The notes: generated by a model from the sequence alone, not told the origin. DNA of 64,000 nucleotides from Verrucomicrobiaceae bacterium E54 (GCA_022548915.1 JAKZES010000006.1:62001-126000), one strand, 5' to 3'; positions 42,119 through 50,576 are shown, counted from the stretch's first letter. Numbers and translations: made by a program.

Positions 42119-42550
42119 ATGATCAAGGAATTCAAGGAGTTCGCCTTCAAGGGCAACGTGATGGACATGGCGGTCGGCATCATCATCGGTGGTGCCTTCG
42201 GCACCGTGGTGAAGTCGCTCGTCGACAACGTGCTGATGCCGCCGCTGGGCAAGCTGATTGCCGGGGTTGACTTCACCAAGCTCAAGTGGGTGCTCGAGCC
42301 CGGTGTGGCCGAGGTCAAGGACGGCGACGCCATCGTGACGGCGGCGAAGCCCGAAGTGGCGATCGCTTACGGCCAGTTCATCACCGACTCGATCGCCTTC
42401 CTGTTGCTGGCCTTCGCCGTCTTCCTGGTGGTGAAGAAGCTGATGGTGGCGATGCAGAAGAAGGAGGAGGAAGAGGCCGCGCCCGCGGAGCCGCCGGCCG
42501 AGGAGAAGCTCCTCACCGAGATCCGCGATCTGCTGAAAGAGAAAGCCTGA
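42119..42550 (+). CDS. mscL: Large-conductance mechanosensitive channel
   Basis: The 143-residue protein begins MIKEFKEFAFKGNVMDMAVG and continues with IIIGGAFGTVVKSLVDNVLM and PPLGKL, the first membrane helix and periplasmic start of MscL. The second helix is DSIAFLLLAFAVFLVVKKLM. A charged C-terminal helix (about 110-143, EKLLTEIRDLLKE) closes the homopentamer bundle. It releases osmolytes on hypo-osmotic shock. Length is normal for the family. It follows the lipoprotein gene by 78 bases. Confidence 0.96.
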   Translation: MIKEFKEFAFKGNVMDMAVGIIIGGAFGTVVKSLVDNVLMPPLGKLIAGVDFTKLKWVLEPGVAEVKDGDAIVTAAKPEVAIAYGQFITDSIAFLLLAFAVFLVVKKLMVAMQKKEEEEAAPAEPPAEEKLLTEIRDLLKEKA

Positions 42551-42921
42551 TCCGCCTGCCTGTGGCCTGACCGTCCCGGTCATGAAATGAAGGGCGGTCC
42601 ATGTCTTGGAAACAGCCCGATGGACCGGGCGGCCCGGGCCTGAGCGTTCATGTCCGTGACGGTCAGGCGACGGGCGGGCGTCGCTCACTTCTTCTCCATC
42701 GGGTGCGCCTCCGAGCTGTGCGAGGAAACTGGATAAGGACCGAGAGACGTCAGAATCAGCTTTTGTCATCTTTTTCAAAAATGTGACAAAACAGGATTGG
42801 TGTTCCATTTTTTCGCTGAAGCGTGGCTCCCGAGTAAGCCCTGTCGGTTTTTCGCGATGGCGAACGCTCCCAAGGCAGCCGTGTATCCAAAGCCGGAAGA
42901 AAGTCGTAGCCCTGAATGGAG
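42551..42921. other. Gene-free stretch with an A/T-rich inverted repeat
   Basis: At 42761-42791 TTTTGTCA pairs with TGACAAAA around a second pairing (TTTTT with AAAAA). It makes a long, A/T-rich hairpin unlike the surrounding GC-rich sequence. It could be an operator or a recombination scar next to the degraded genes to the right. GACCGTCCCGGTC near 42567 is a small palindrome. No gene seen. Confidence 0.4.
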
Positions 42922-43252
42922 TCACAGCCACCCTACGGGCCTGCCTTCGGGAAGGCTCTTATCATACCATGCCTCCAGTTCTTCGTTGAGCCTGTCGCGA
43001 AGTTCCATCGCGCTTTCGTAGGCGACGTAGCGATGAGGAGCCAATTCGAAGTGGACCCTGTTGCCGGGTGAGGATTCCCCGTCACAAGGCGCGACATCCT
43101 TCTTTTTTATGCTTGTGGAAGGTGAGGATGAACGGGACGCCCCGGAACTTGGCGTAGCCGACCTCGCAATAGACGTTGGGCTTCTCGTCGGTCAGGTCCG
43201 CGATTATCAGGTGGCTTTCGTCGATCTCGTTGAAGATCCACGACGGGATGTC
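42922..43252 (-). pseudogene. C-terminal remnant of a nucleotide-processing (TIR/deoxyribosyltransferase-like) defence-type protein
   Basis: Reading from 43252: IPSWIFNEIDESHLIIADLT, then DEKPNVYCEVGYAKFRGVPF, the signature of TIR/SLOG/nucleoside-deoxyribosyltransferase-like folds used in several immune effectors. A stop (TAA) lies directly upstream. The frame is broken again at the A6 run near 43108-43113. After that the other frame continues sensibly (NRVHFELAPHRYVAYESAME, then LRDRLNEELEAWYDKSLPEG). Only the last roughly 100 codons remain, without a start. It is a decayed gene. Confidence 0.6.
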
Positions 43253-43386
43253 TTAGCTGGGGCCCTTGTGCTTGTCAGCACAACTGCCAAGAGTTCGGCG
43301 GGGCTGAGGCTTTCCGCACCGTGCGCGAAGAGCTTTTCGCGGGGTCGTTCATCAGCGGGCCAGCTCTTGATGCGGTCGGATTGCAT
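43253..43386 (-). pseudogene. radC: radC N-terminal remnant joined to the remnant on its left
   Basis: From ATG 43386 the codons read MQSDRIKSWPADERPREKLF, then AHGAESLSPAELLAVVL, the highly recognisable N-terminus of RadC/YeeS-type proteins. After about 40 codons it runs out of RadC similarity and into the other remnant, so the JAB-domain part is deleted. The gene starts 2 bases downstream of the AbiEii stop. Confidence 0.75.
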
Positions 43387-43387
43387 G

Positions 43388-44410
43388 CTAGGTCGCGTTG
43401 ATGGTGTCTTCCGCCTCGCGCAGCGTCGCGAGCACCGTATCGAACTCTGGTGGCGGGGAAAGGAACATCGGTTCCATGACGGCATAGTCGCGGCGGAGTT
43501 CGGGGATCCGCGCGTCCGGCGGGACGAGGCGCAGCGTGCCGGGAACGGCGGTTTCGTAACGAGCCCAGCTTGAGGCGAAGAAGCGGCTCTTGTGGAGGCG
43601 AACCCGCTCCAGCAGATCGACTCGTGCGGCGGCGGCACGGCCGCCGGGGTGTTGCCAGAGTGCGGCGAAGTCGGAGTAGTGGCGCGCGAACCGGTCCCGG
43701 ATCGGCTGGTCGGTTGGCCGGTGGTATTCGGCGTGCAGGATGGTGGCCTTTTCCCAGAACGTCCGTTCGATTTCCAGAGCGCACACTTCGGCGTGGAAGT
43801 CGTCGAACGCATCGGGCGCGAGTCTGGCGATCAACGGTGTGATCGTGTGGGTGCCGGTGGGCCGCTGGTCGGTCAATGACCCGAACTCCATTTTGACGAG
43901 CGGCGGAATGTACGAACCGGGCGCGACCGCACGCGGGTAGGGAAAGAGGATGACCGGCGAGCGGGACGCGGCGTCCTGCTCGAAGCTCAACCAGTGGCCC
44001 GTTTCAGGCCGGGGGCCGAGGGCGGCGGTCACCACGGTTTCGAGAGCGGGCATGAACCGCGTCTCGACCGCGGAAGAGCAATCCGCCTGGAGCTGCGCAT
44101 TGCGCTTCCGGCGCTGGGAATGGGAGGGCGCATTGTCGAGATCGGCTTCCTCCCACCCGAGCGAGGCGGGGGTGAGTGCAAGATCGATGTCCTCCGAGAA
44201 TCGATGGATAGCACCAAAGACCTTGGAGAGAGACGTGCCGCCCTTGAAGACACACTGCGCCCCGAGTTCGGGGGTGGCAAAGATGTGGCGGAGCAGCCAA
44301 CAGACCCAGAAGTCCTTTTCCGCAATGAACTCCGGCACACCCGCACGCTCGGCGTGGTTGCGCCAGTAGAGGGCGCGTTCTGCGGCGGGAAGCGTGGCGA
44401 AGGATTTCAC
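43388..44410 (-). CDS. AbiEii/AbiGii-family nucleotidyltransferase toxin
   Basis: The 340-residue protein has the nucleotidyltransferase signature KGGTSLSKVFGAIHRFSEDI with GGTSLSK (57-63), metal-binding Asp74/Asp76 (SEDIDLALT), and the later FWEKATILHAEYHRP typical of the type IV toxin AbiEii. It acts, in characterised systems, by transferring nucleotides to tRNA or otherwise arresting growth. Its start overlaps the antitoxin stop (ATGA), so expression is coupled. The motifs suggest it is intact. Confidence 0.88.
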   Translation of the reverse strand: MKSFATLPAAERALYWRNHAERAGVPEFIAEKDFWVCWLLRHIFATPELGAQCVFKGGTSLSKVFGAIHRFSEDIDLALTPASLGWEEADLDNAPSHSQRRKRNAQLQADCSSAVETRFMPALETVVTAALGPRPETGHWLSFEQDAASRSPVILFPYPRAVAPGSYIPPLVKMEFGSLTDQRPTGTHTITPLIARLAPDAFDDFHAEVCALEIERTFWEKATILHAEYHRPTDQPIRDRFARHYSDFAALWQHPGGRAAAARVDLLERVRLHKSRFFASSWARYETAVPGTLRLVPPDARIPELRRDYAVMEPMFLSPPPEFDTVLATLREAEDTINAT

Positions 44411-45036
44411 GGGGCGTCGTCCTCCCTGGCGATGGCCTTGAAATGGGGGTGCATCCAGGCCGGTGCGAGCGGGAGATCCTCAAGCAGGCGGCGACGATCC
44501 TCGGGAGACAGCAGCTTGCGCAGGTGCGCCACCCGTGCCGGAGTGATGTGGTCCTTGCCGATGTAGCGGAGTGCCGCAATGACCAGGCCCGTCGTCCGGC
44601 CTGCGGCTGCCATCATGCGGGGTGAGGCCCGCCTCAATTCGATCGTCCGATTTCCGTAGCGAATCATTCGGGCCTTGCCGTCGGTAAGGAAGACCACGCG
44701 GGCCGGAACCTGGTCCGAGAGGCGCAGCAGGTTGGCGGCATAGCCGCCGAAGGGCTGAAGTTTCACATGATCCCGGTCGGCAAGCGCCTTTGCCACAGCC
44801 TCCACAGGCGGCAGGATTTCGCCGAGAACGGTATGGGTCCTCGGCTGATAATAGAGTCCTCGCGCCAGCCGTTTTAGAAATCCTGACTCCACCAAGCGCG
44901 ACAATGCCTTGTCGATGGCGGCACGGCTCGCAAGTTCAAGGAATTGCCCCGCGTGGAACACGGTATCCGGGCTGGATTTCGTGACTTCCCGTCGAATCCG
45001 ATCAGCCGTGCTGTGATGGGTCAGTGGCCTGGCCAT
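44407..45036 (-). CDS. AbiEi-family antitoxin/transcriptional regulator (DUF6088-like)
   Basis: The 209-residue protein starts MARPLTHHSTADRIRREVTK. It contains a winged-helix part (AAIDKALSRLVESGFLKRLARGLYYQP, here as IDKALSRLVESGFLKRL and ARGLYYQP) that binds DNA. The C-terminal part (KHITPARVAHLRKLLSPEDR-like, TPARVAHLRKLL) is linked to toxin neutralisation. ATG 45036 sits at the edge of a perfect 11-bp inverted repeat, consistent with AbiEi autoregulation. It is followed by the AbiEii toxin with 4-base overlap. Confidence 0.85.
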   Translation of the reverse strand: MARPLTHHSTADRIRREVTKSSPDTVFHAGQFLELASRAAIDKALSRLVESGFLKRLARGLYYQPRTHTVLGEILPPVEAVAKALADRDHVKLQPFGGYAANLLRLSDQVPARVVFLTDGKARMIRYGNRTIELRRASPRMMAAAGRTTGLVIAALRYIGKDHITPARVAHLRKLLSPEDRRRLLEDLPLAPAWMHPHFKAIAREDDAP

Positions 45037-45071
45037 TACGTCAGATAAAATGACTCTTTTTCTGACGTAAT
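45035..45071 (-). promoter_or_regulatory. AbiE operator: perfect 11-bp inverted repeat
   Basis: ATTACGTCAGA (45035-45045) and TCTGACGTAAT (45061-45071) are exact inverted copies with a 15-base spacer. They overlap the antitoxin start codon and upstream sequence. AbiEi proteins are known to bind inverted repeats in their own promoter, so this is very likely the operator. Confidence 0.8.
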
Positions 45072-45137
45072 CAACCCCAGACTGTAGTGAATCTGGAGGC
45101 AGGCAGGGAGCCTCGTATTGCGGGTGATGGCGCGAAG

Positions 45138-45320
45138 TTAGCCTGCATTTCTCACGCGTGAGAAATGCATTTCGACCGGGTCGGGACCGATACGGCGACG
45201 GCACTCTCCGGCGGAAAAGACAGCTGGTTCCATCGCCTATCGGGGCTAACCCCGACTCCGTCGGCCCTCGCGCTCTCGGGTGCGGATTCCTCACGGGGCG
45301 TGAGAAATCCGGGATAGACT
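45138..45320. repeat. Palindromic intergenic segment related to 20663-20859
   Basis: It contains the perfect 24-base palindrome at 45145-45168 (core TTTCTCACGCGTGAGAAA), the motif CGGGGCTAACCCCGA (45240-45254) and a terminal imperfect palindrome (CTCACGGGGCGTGAG) followed by GGGATAGACT. The order matches the segment after hairpin copy 1. It lies between the divergent AbiE operon and the GH95 gene. Confidence 0.55.
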
Positions 45321-45346
45321 GGGCCGTCCGGTCCGTAAGCGGATCC

Positions 45347-47662
45347 ATGCGAAGATCGCTTTTCCCGATGCTGCTCGGCATGTTTTCCGCCGCTGCGGCC
45401 GAGTCCGGTGCGGACCGGGTTCTTTGGTATGACGAACCGGCCGCGAGTTGGCAGCAGCAGGCACTGCCTTTGGGCAACGGCAGCCTGGGCTGCATGGTGT
45501 TCGGTGGCGTTCCCGAGGAGCGCATCCAGTTCAACGAGGACTCGCTGTGGATCGGCGGCGAGACGAACACGGGAGCCTACCAGGCTTTCGGAGACGTCTT
45601 CATTGCCTTCGATCACGAGGAGCTTTCCGACTACCGGCGGCAGCTCGACATCAGTCGGGCAATCCATCGCGTCCACTACACCAGCAAGGGAGTCCGCTAC
45701 ACCCGGGATGGTTTCGTCAGCGCACCCGCCGGCGTCATGATCTTTCGCTTCACCGCGGATGCGCCCGGTGCTCATTCCGGGCATATCCGGCTGACCGACG
45801 CGCACGACGCAACGATCGTGGCCGAAGGGAACGTGCTCTCGGCGGCCGGCGACACCATCCGCCATCAGTTCTATCCGAAACCCGGCAGGACGTGGGAGGA
45901 TCCGGTCGTGCTGAAGTATGCCTCCCGGGTGCTCGTGCGGCATGAAGGCGGGGCCATCGAGGCGGCCGACGGGGCGATCCGTTTCAAGGGCTGCGACAGT
46001 CTAACGGTTTTCGTCGGGGCGGCGACCGATTACGTCCCGCACCGGGACCGGGGCTGGACCGAGGGCGATCCGGTGGAGGAGGTGAAGCAGCGTGTCGAGT
46101 CGGCGGCCAAGCGGCCGTTCCAGGAACTGCTGACGGAGCATGTGGCCGACTACCGGGAGCTGTATGGCCGGATGACGGTCGACTGGGGCACCACGGCATC
46201 GGATCAGCTGGCGTTGCCGACCGACGAGCGGATGGCGGCCTACCGGGGTGACGGCCCCGGACCCGGGGAGAAGACGGTCTATGAGGCCGAGGCGGTGGGA
46301 GGCACGGGAAAGCCGGATCCGGATTTGGAAGAACTGATGTACCAATATGCGCGCTACCTGATGATCAGCTGCTCGCGGCCCGGCAGCCTGCCCTCCAATC
46401 TTCAGGGCTTGTGGAACGACCGCAACGATCCCGAGTGGCGCTGCGACTACCATTCCGACGTCAATCTCCAGATGAACTACTGGTTCGTCGACCAGGCGAA
46501 TCTGGGCGAGTGTTTCGAGCCCTTTGCCGACTGGTTTCACGCGATCCGCGAGGTGCGGCGGGAGGAGACCTGGGAGCACTTCAAGAAGCGCGGCTTCGCC
46601 ATGCGGGTGGAGAACGGGATTTTCGGAGGCGGCAGCTACCGATGGTCGATCGGCGACGCCTCCTGGCTGGCGAACAACCTCTGGGACCACTACCGGTACA
46701 CGCTCGATGAGGATTACCTGAAAGCGCGGGCCTACCCGGCGCTCAAGGATCTCTTCATGTTCTGGGAGGACCACCTGGTGGAAATCCCGTCGCCGGACGG
46801 GGAGGGCACCGTGCTGGTTTCGCCGGACGGCTGGTCGCCCGAGCATGGCCCGAAAAGCGAGGACGGGGTGAGCTTCGAGCAGCAGCTTGCCTGGGACCTC
46901 TTGTCGAACTTCGCCGAGGCTTCGGAGATCCTGGGGATCGACGAAGAGGAGCGCGCCAAGGCCATCGACATGCGCGACCGTCTGCTGGGACCCCGGATCG
47001 GCAAGTGGGGCCAGCTGCAGGAGTGGATGGTGGATCGCGACGACCCGGAGAACCGTCACCGCCACCTTTCGCACCTGATCGCCGTGCATCCCGGGTGCCA
47101 GATCTCACCGCTGACGACGCCCGAGCTCGCCGAAGCGGCGCGGGTCTCGATGAATGCCCGCGGCGACGGAGCCACCGGTTGGAGCAAGGCCTGGAAGATC
47201 AACATGTGGGCGCGCCTTCACGACGGCGACCGCGCCTACAAGCTGCTCGCCGAGATGCTGCGTGGGAATGTGTACGACAACCTGCTTTGCGCCCACCCGC
47301 CGTTCCAGATCGATGGCAACTTTGGCTACGCGTCGGGCGTCGGCGAGATGCTGGTGCAGTCGCACATGGATGGGATCCACCTGCTGCCGGCGTTGCCCGG
47401 GGAGTGGTCGGACGGTCATGCGCGCGGCATCCGGGCCCGCGGCGGTTTCGAGATCGACCTGCGCTGGAAGGAGAACCGGCTGTTTCATGCCACGATCCGA
47501 TCGGACCATGGGCGCGACTGCGTGCTGCGGGTGGCGGGTCCGGTTTCGGTTTTTACAGGTGGCGACGAGGTGGAGTTCCGCGAGCTTGAACCCGGGAGGA
47601 TTGCCTTTCCGACAAGGGCCGGGAGCGAGTATCGAGTGCTTTTGGAGCGGCCGGAGGAGTGA
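45347..47662 (+). CDS. GH95-family glycoside hydrolase (alpha-L-fucosidase type)
   Basis: From ATG 45347 it is 771 residues with a signal peptide (MRRSLFPMLLGMFSAAAA). The start of the mature part (LWYDEPAASWQQQALPLGNG) and SLGCMVFGG are the family signature. The core includes YARYLMISCSRPGSLPSNLQ, GLWNDRNDPEWRCDYHSDVN and NLQMNYW (conserved Asn pair), SPDGWSPEHGP, and DGATGWSKAWKINMWARL. It removes alpha-L-fucose or related sugars from glycans outside the cell. Longer in-frame starts pass through the repeat region, so they were rejected. Confidence 0.92.
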   Translation: MRRSLFPMLLGMFSAAAAESGADRVLWYDEPAASWQQQALPLGNGSLGCMVFGGVPEERIQFNEDSLWIGGETNTGAYQAFGDVFIAFDHEELSDYRRQLDISRAIHRVHYTSKGVRYTRDGFVSAPAGVMIFRFTADAPGAHSGHIRLTDAHDATIVAEGNVLSAAGDTIRHQFYPKPGRTWEDPVVLKYASRVLVRHEGGAIEAADGAIRFKGCDSLTVFVGAATDYVPHRDRGWTEGDPVEEVKQRVESAAKRPFQELLTEHVADYRELYGRMTVDWGTTASDQLALPTDERMAAYRGDGPGPGEKTVYEAEAVGGTGKPDPDLEELMYQYARYLMISCSRPGSLPSNLQGLWNDRNDPEWRCDYHSDVNLQMNYWFVDQANLGECFEPFADWFHAIREVRREETWEHFKKRGFAMRVENGIFGGGSYRWSIGDASWLANNLWDHYRYTLDEDYLKARAYPALKDLFMFWEDHLVEIPSPDGEGTVLVSPDGWSPEHGPKSEDGVSFEQQLAWDLLSNFAEASEILGIDEEERAKAIDMRDRLLGPRIGKWGQLQEWMVDRDDPENRHRHLSHLIAVHPGCQISPLTTPELAEAARVSMNARGDGATGWSKAWKINMWARLHDGDRAYKLLAEMLRGNVYDNLLCAHPPFQIDGNFGYASGVGEMLVQSHMDGIHLLPALPGEWSDGHARGIRARGGFEIDLRWKENRLFHATIRSDHGRDCVLRVAGPVSVFTGGDEVEFRELEPGRIAFPTRAGSEYRVLLERPEE

Positions 47663-47682
47663 ATCCCGGGAGGCGACTTGCG

Positions 47683-47713
47683 AAAAAAGGCCGCCCGGGG
47701 ATCCGGACGGCCT
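47683..47713 (-). terminator. Rho-independent terminator of the cupredoxin gene
   Basis: AGGCCGTCCGG and CCGGGCGGCCT form a stem, followed on the minus strand by six T residues (47688-47683). It sits 22 bases beyond the cupredoxin stop at 47735 and may also serve the convergent GH95 gene. Confidence 0.82.
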
Positions 47714-47734
47714 CTCGAGTGAGCTGAGGGTTGC

Positions 47735-48187
47735 TTACTTCGCGGTGACGATGAACTTGCCGTTCATCACGCCGAAGTGGCCGGGGAAGGTGCAGAGGTA
47801 GGGATACTCGCCCGCCGCCGGGGCGGTGAAGGTGACCTCGGTTTCCTCGCCGCCGCCGATCATTTCGGTGTGGGCGATGATCAGGGACTTGGATTCCTCG
47901 TCCTCGGGAATGTAGTCATTCGCAGCGGCGGGAGCGCACTTCATCGCGAACGGGGCAATCTGGGTGCCGGACTTGAGGATCACCACGTTGTGGCCCATGG
48001 CGGCCTTCGGCAGCTTCCCGATGTGCTTGAACTTGATGGTGACCTTCTGGCCTTCGACGGCCGTGATCTCCTTCTTGTCGTACTGCATCTGGTCGTTGCC
48101 GGTCATTTCGATCGTGACGGCGTCCTGGGCGGCGGCGCCGACGGCAGTGGCGGCGAGGGTGAGGAAGGTGAGGATGAATTTCTTCAT
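47735..48187 (-). CDS. Azurin/plastocyanin-type cupredoxin, secreted
   Basis: The 150-residue protein starts MKKFILTFLTLAATAVGAAA (signal peptide). It has the type-1 copper ligands His66 (KAAMGHNVVILKSG), Cys132 (YPYLCTFPGHFGVM), His137 and Met141, exactly the azurin arrangement. It shuttles electrons in the periplasm. The start at 48187 was preferred over longer in-frame starts because of the clean signal peptide. A terminator follows, so it is monocistronic or the last gene of the set. Confidence 0.92.
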   Translation of the reverse strand: MKKFILTFLTLAATAVGAAAQDAVTIEMTGNDQMQYDKKEITAVEGQKVTIKFKHIGKLPKAAMGHNVVILKSGTQIAPFAMKCAPAAANDYIPEDEESKSLIIAHTEMIGGGEETEVTFTAPAAGEYPYLCTFPGHFGVMNGKFIVTAK

Positions 48188-48209
48188 GTCGCTTATTGGT
48201 TGGTCGGCG

Positions 48210-48929
48210 CTACACTTGCCGTGATCCGGGAGTTTCGCAACCCCCGGAATCCGGCGAATTTTTTCCCTCCCCCGACGCGTCATTCGCCCTCCGGACAAAG
48301 GCAAGAATTGCGGCTCCCGCCGTGCCGAGGGCCAGCAGTTGGTAGCCGGACAACCCGGCGAAGGGCTTGGGGGTGGCGCGAAGGAACTCGTGGCTGAAGC
48401 GGAACAAGCCGTAGGCGATCAGGTAGAGGTGGAAGTGCTGGCCTGGGAGGATCTGGCGCCAGCGGAGGGCCAGCAGGCCTGCGAACACGACGAGTTGGAA
48501 GCCGATCTCGACCGGCACGGCGGGCCAACGGCAGCAGTCGAGGGGGATGCCGAGGCAGCATCCGGCGTGCAGGCAGCCAAGACGGCCGAGAACGAGCGGG
48601 ATTGGCAGCAGGAGCGCGAAGCGGTCGCCGGTGACCTGATCGTATCCGGTGAAGTGCTTGGCCGCTTCGACCGCCGCCCAACCGCCGGGCAGCGCCCCCA
48701 TCACGGATTTGCCCGACAGCCAGATCGTCCAGCGGTCCGGGTCGCCGGCGTGGAGCCACCCCTCGGCGGCAAGAAAGGCGAGCTTGGCCCCGAGAAAGGC
48801 CCCGATCAGCCCGCAGAAGTAGATGACCGGAAGCCGCGGGTCGTTGCGCGACATCCGCCACCAACCGAGCGCGCCGATCAGGATTCCCGCGGCGACCGCC
48901 GCCGCGTAGATGGGCGAGCCCGGCGTCAT
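48210..48929 (-). CDS. Prolipoprotein diacylglyceryl transferase-like membrane protein
   Basis: The 239-residue protein has about seven hydrophobic segments and the Lgt-like pattern GKSVMGALPGGWAAVEAAKH, then LVLGRLGCLHAGCCLGIPLD. In true Lgt, the latter region reads R-I-G-N-F-x-N-x-E. Here the Asn and Glu are replaced by a Cys/His cluster, as in a divergent Lgt-like group in which activity has not been shown. Its ATG overlaps the stop of the upstream protease gene (ATGA), so they are coupled. It lies 22 bases before the cupredoxin gene. Confidence 0.75.
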   Translation of the reverse strand: MTPGSPIYAAAVAAGILIGALGWWRMSRNDPRLPVIYFCGLIGAFLGAKLAFLAAEGWLHAGDPDRWTIWLSGKSVMGALPGGWAAVEAAKHFTGYDQVTGDRFALLLPIPLVLGRLGCLHAGCCLGIPLDCCRWPAVPVEIGFQLVVFAGLLALRWRQILPGQHFHLYLIAYGLFRFSHEFLRATPKPFAGLSGYQLLALGTAGAAILAFVRRANDASGEGKNSPDSGGCETPGSRQV

Positions 48930-50566
48930 TCGTTCAGTTCGACCCGGATCCGCGCAAAGCCGGCGTCCGGGGCCGCGGTCCAGGTGAGGACCCGTTTCAC
49001 AAATCCGGGCACCGCCGGTGCGTAGGCCTCGGTGGTCGACGAAAACCCGGGCGGGGTCGTGGTGACCCAGCCGCCGAGGGTCGACGAAAACTCCGGGATG
49101 TACGACAACCCTCGTAGCACCTTGTCGTCGCGCTCGGGGAAGGAGAGCGTCACGGTGCCACCGCCGACGCTGAGAGCGGGAGTGAGCGGCCCGCCGTCGG
49201 CGAAGACAAGGTGTCCGTTCTCCGGGTCGCCGCCGAAGGCGTACTCCAGGAGGTTGATGAGCTGGTCCTTGTCGGGATCGTCGCTCTCGGCGGGCTCGGA
49301 AAGTCCGGAGGCCCAGTCGGCGAAGGACGGGGCGAGCGCGATGGTGAATCCCGGAGAGGCTTCGGTCGTGGTGTCGCTGCGGCGCATGATGCCGGGGTCG
49401 ATGGTCGCAACGGAGGGGGCGGCGGTCCAGGTGGCGGTGAAGGTTCCGCCGGCGGCTGCGGCGAGCAGGGCCCGGCGGAAGGTCCACGATGGCGCGCCGC
49501 CATAGGTGACCCAGCCGGCAGGCGGGGTCAGGGAGTCCGGGGCCTCGGCCGGGTCGAAATGGAATTCGACTTCGAGATTGCCGGTCTCGTTGGCACCGGT
49601 GTTGGTGAGCGTGTAGGAGAAGTCGAGCGGCAGGGCCCGGCGCGGGGTCGTCTGAGCGGTGGCGGAGGCGTCGCCGAGGGTGGTCATCGGTGCGTTCGCC
49701 GGCCGCATCCGGTAGCCGTCGGTGGCGAGGACGGCGTCGAGCGCGGTGATGTAGTGGGGAATGAAGACGTCGTAGTTTTCGTAAGGTTCGCTTGGGGGCG
49801 GTTGTGGGTCCGCAAAGTAGCCGGTGACGTAACTGTGAACTCCTACGAGCGCCGCTCTACCGTTGTGATCTACGAAAGTCGGACTGCCGGAGTCGCCACC
49901 CTCAAAGTGAACATCATCGGGGTCGAGGCCACCGCCGGTGCGCACGTAATCGAAATGCATGTAGCGGGTGGTCAGGAAACCGGTGTTACCGCCGTAGTTC
50001 TCGGTCCTTGAACTGGTTTCCACGTCTGCAATGACACCCTTGCCAATCACCGGGAACTTGTTGCCGCCTCCCTCATCGCGTTTGCCGGCCACACCTATTA
50101 CGAGCGTCTCGTAGTCGCCTGGACTTGGCAGATCAAGGTAGGCCAAGGGTTCGACCCCGGAGCCTGCATCGATCGGTGAGGTGAGCTTCAGCACCGATAG
50201 GTCGGAGTTCTGGCCGCCGTCCTGGATGACCACCTGCGAGGTGATGTTTCTGATATGGTAGGTGCCGCCGCTGTCGACGAAGCGGACCGCTCCGCCGGGT
50301 CCCAAACCACCAGGAGTGAAGTGAGTGGCGAATAACACGTGCTGACGAGACACCAAGGCGCACTGAATGTCGGCTGAGATTGCATTCATGCCGATCCCTG
50401 TGAGGTCGAGATTGGCGAAGATCTGATTCGGATTGATCTGCGGATTGGTCGGAAACGGATCAAACCGCTTGTGCCGGGTCGCGTCGTAGCTGCGGAAAAC
50501 AATGGCGTCCGCCGAGGCCAGGGTCAGCAAGAACAGCGACAGAGTGGTGGGCGGGAGGCGGGGCAT
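48926..50566 (-). CDS. Secreted trypsin-like serine protease
   Basis: The 546-residue protein has a signal peptide (MPRLPPTTLSLFLLTLASAD). The chymotrypsin-fold catalytic triad is His82 (LFATHFTPGG), Asp122 (NSDLSVLKL) and Ser226 (HFEGGDSGSPTF). Behind the protease are beta-rich domains (about 320-440), a segment SDDPDKDQLINLLEYAFGGDP typical of PEP-CTERM-less verrucomicrobial exoproteins, and a C-terminal beta part. It is probably released to or anchored at the surface. It overlaps the following Lgt-like gene by 4 bases. Confidence 0.86.
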   Translation of the reverse strand: MPRLPPTTLSLFLLTLASADAIVFRSYDATRHKRFDPFPTNPQINPNQIFANLDLTGIGMNAISADIQCALVSRQHVLFATHFTPGGLGPGGAVRFVDSGGTYHIRNITSQVVIQDGGQNSDLSVLKLTSPIDAGSGVEPLAYLDLPSPGDYETLVIGVAGKRDEGGGNKFPVIGKGVIADVETSSRTENYGGNTGFLTTRYMHFDYVRTGGGLDPDDVHFEGGDSGSPTFVDHNGRAALVGVHSYVTGYFADPQPPPSEPYENYDVFIPHYITALDAVLATDGYRMRPANAPMTTLGDASATAQTTPRRALPLDFSYTLTNTGANETGNLEVEFHFDPAEAPDSLTPPAGWVTYGGAPSWTFRRALLAAAAGGTFTATWTAAPSVATIDPGIMRRSDTTTEASPGFTIALAPSFADWASGLSEPAESDDPDKDQLINLLEYAFGGDPENGHLVFADGGPLTPALSVGGGTVTLSFPERDDKVLRGLSYIPEFSSTLGGWVTTTPPGFSSTTEAYAPAVPGFVKRVLTWTAAPDAGFARIRVELNE

Positions 50567-50576
50567 CAGGGAATTT

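Noticed and set aside
43061-43573. 170-codon plus-strand frame over the radC and TIR-like remnants
   Set aside because: The minus strand carries recognisable RadC and nucleotide-processing segments. The plus frame is their complement.
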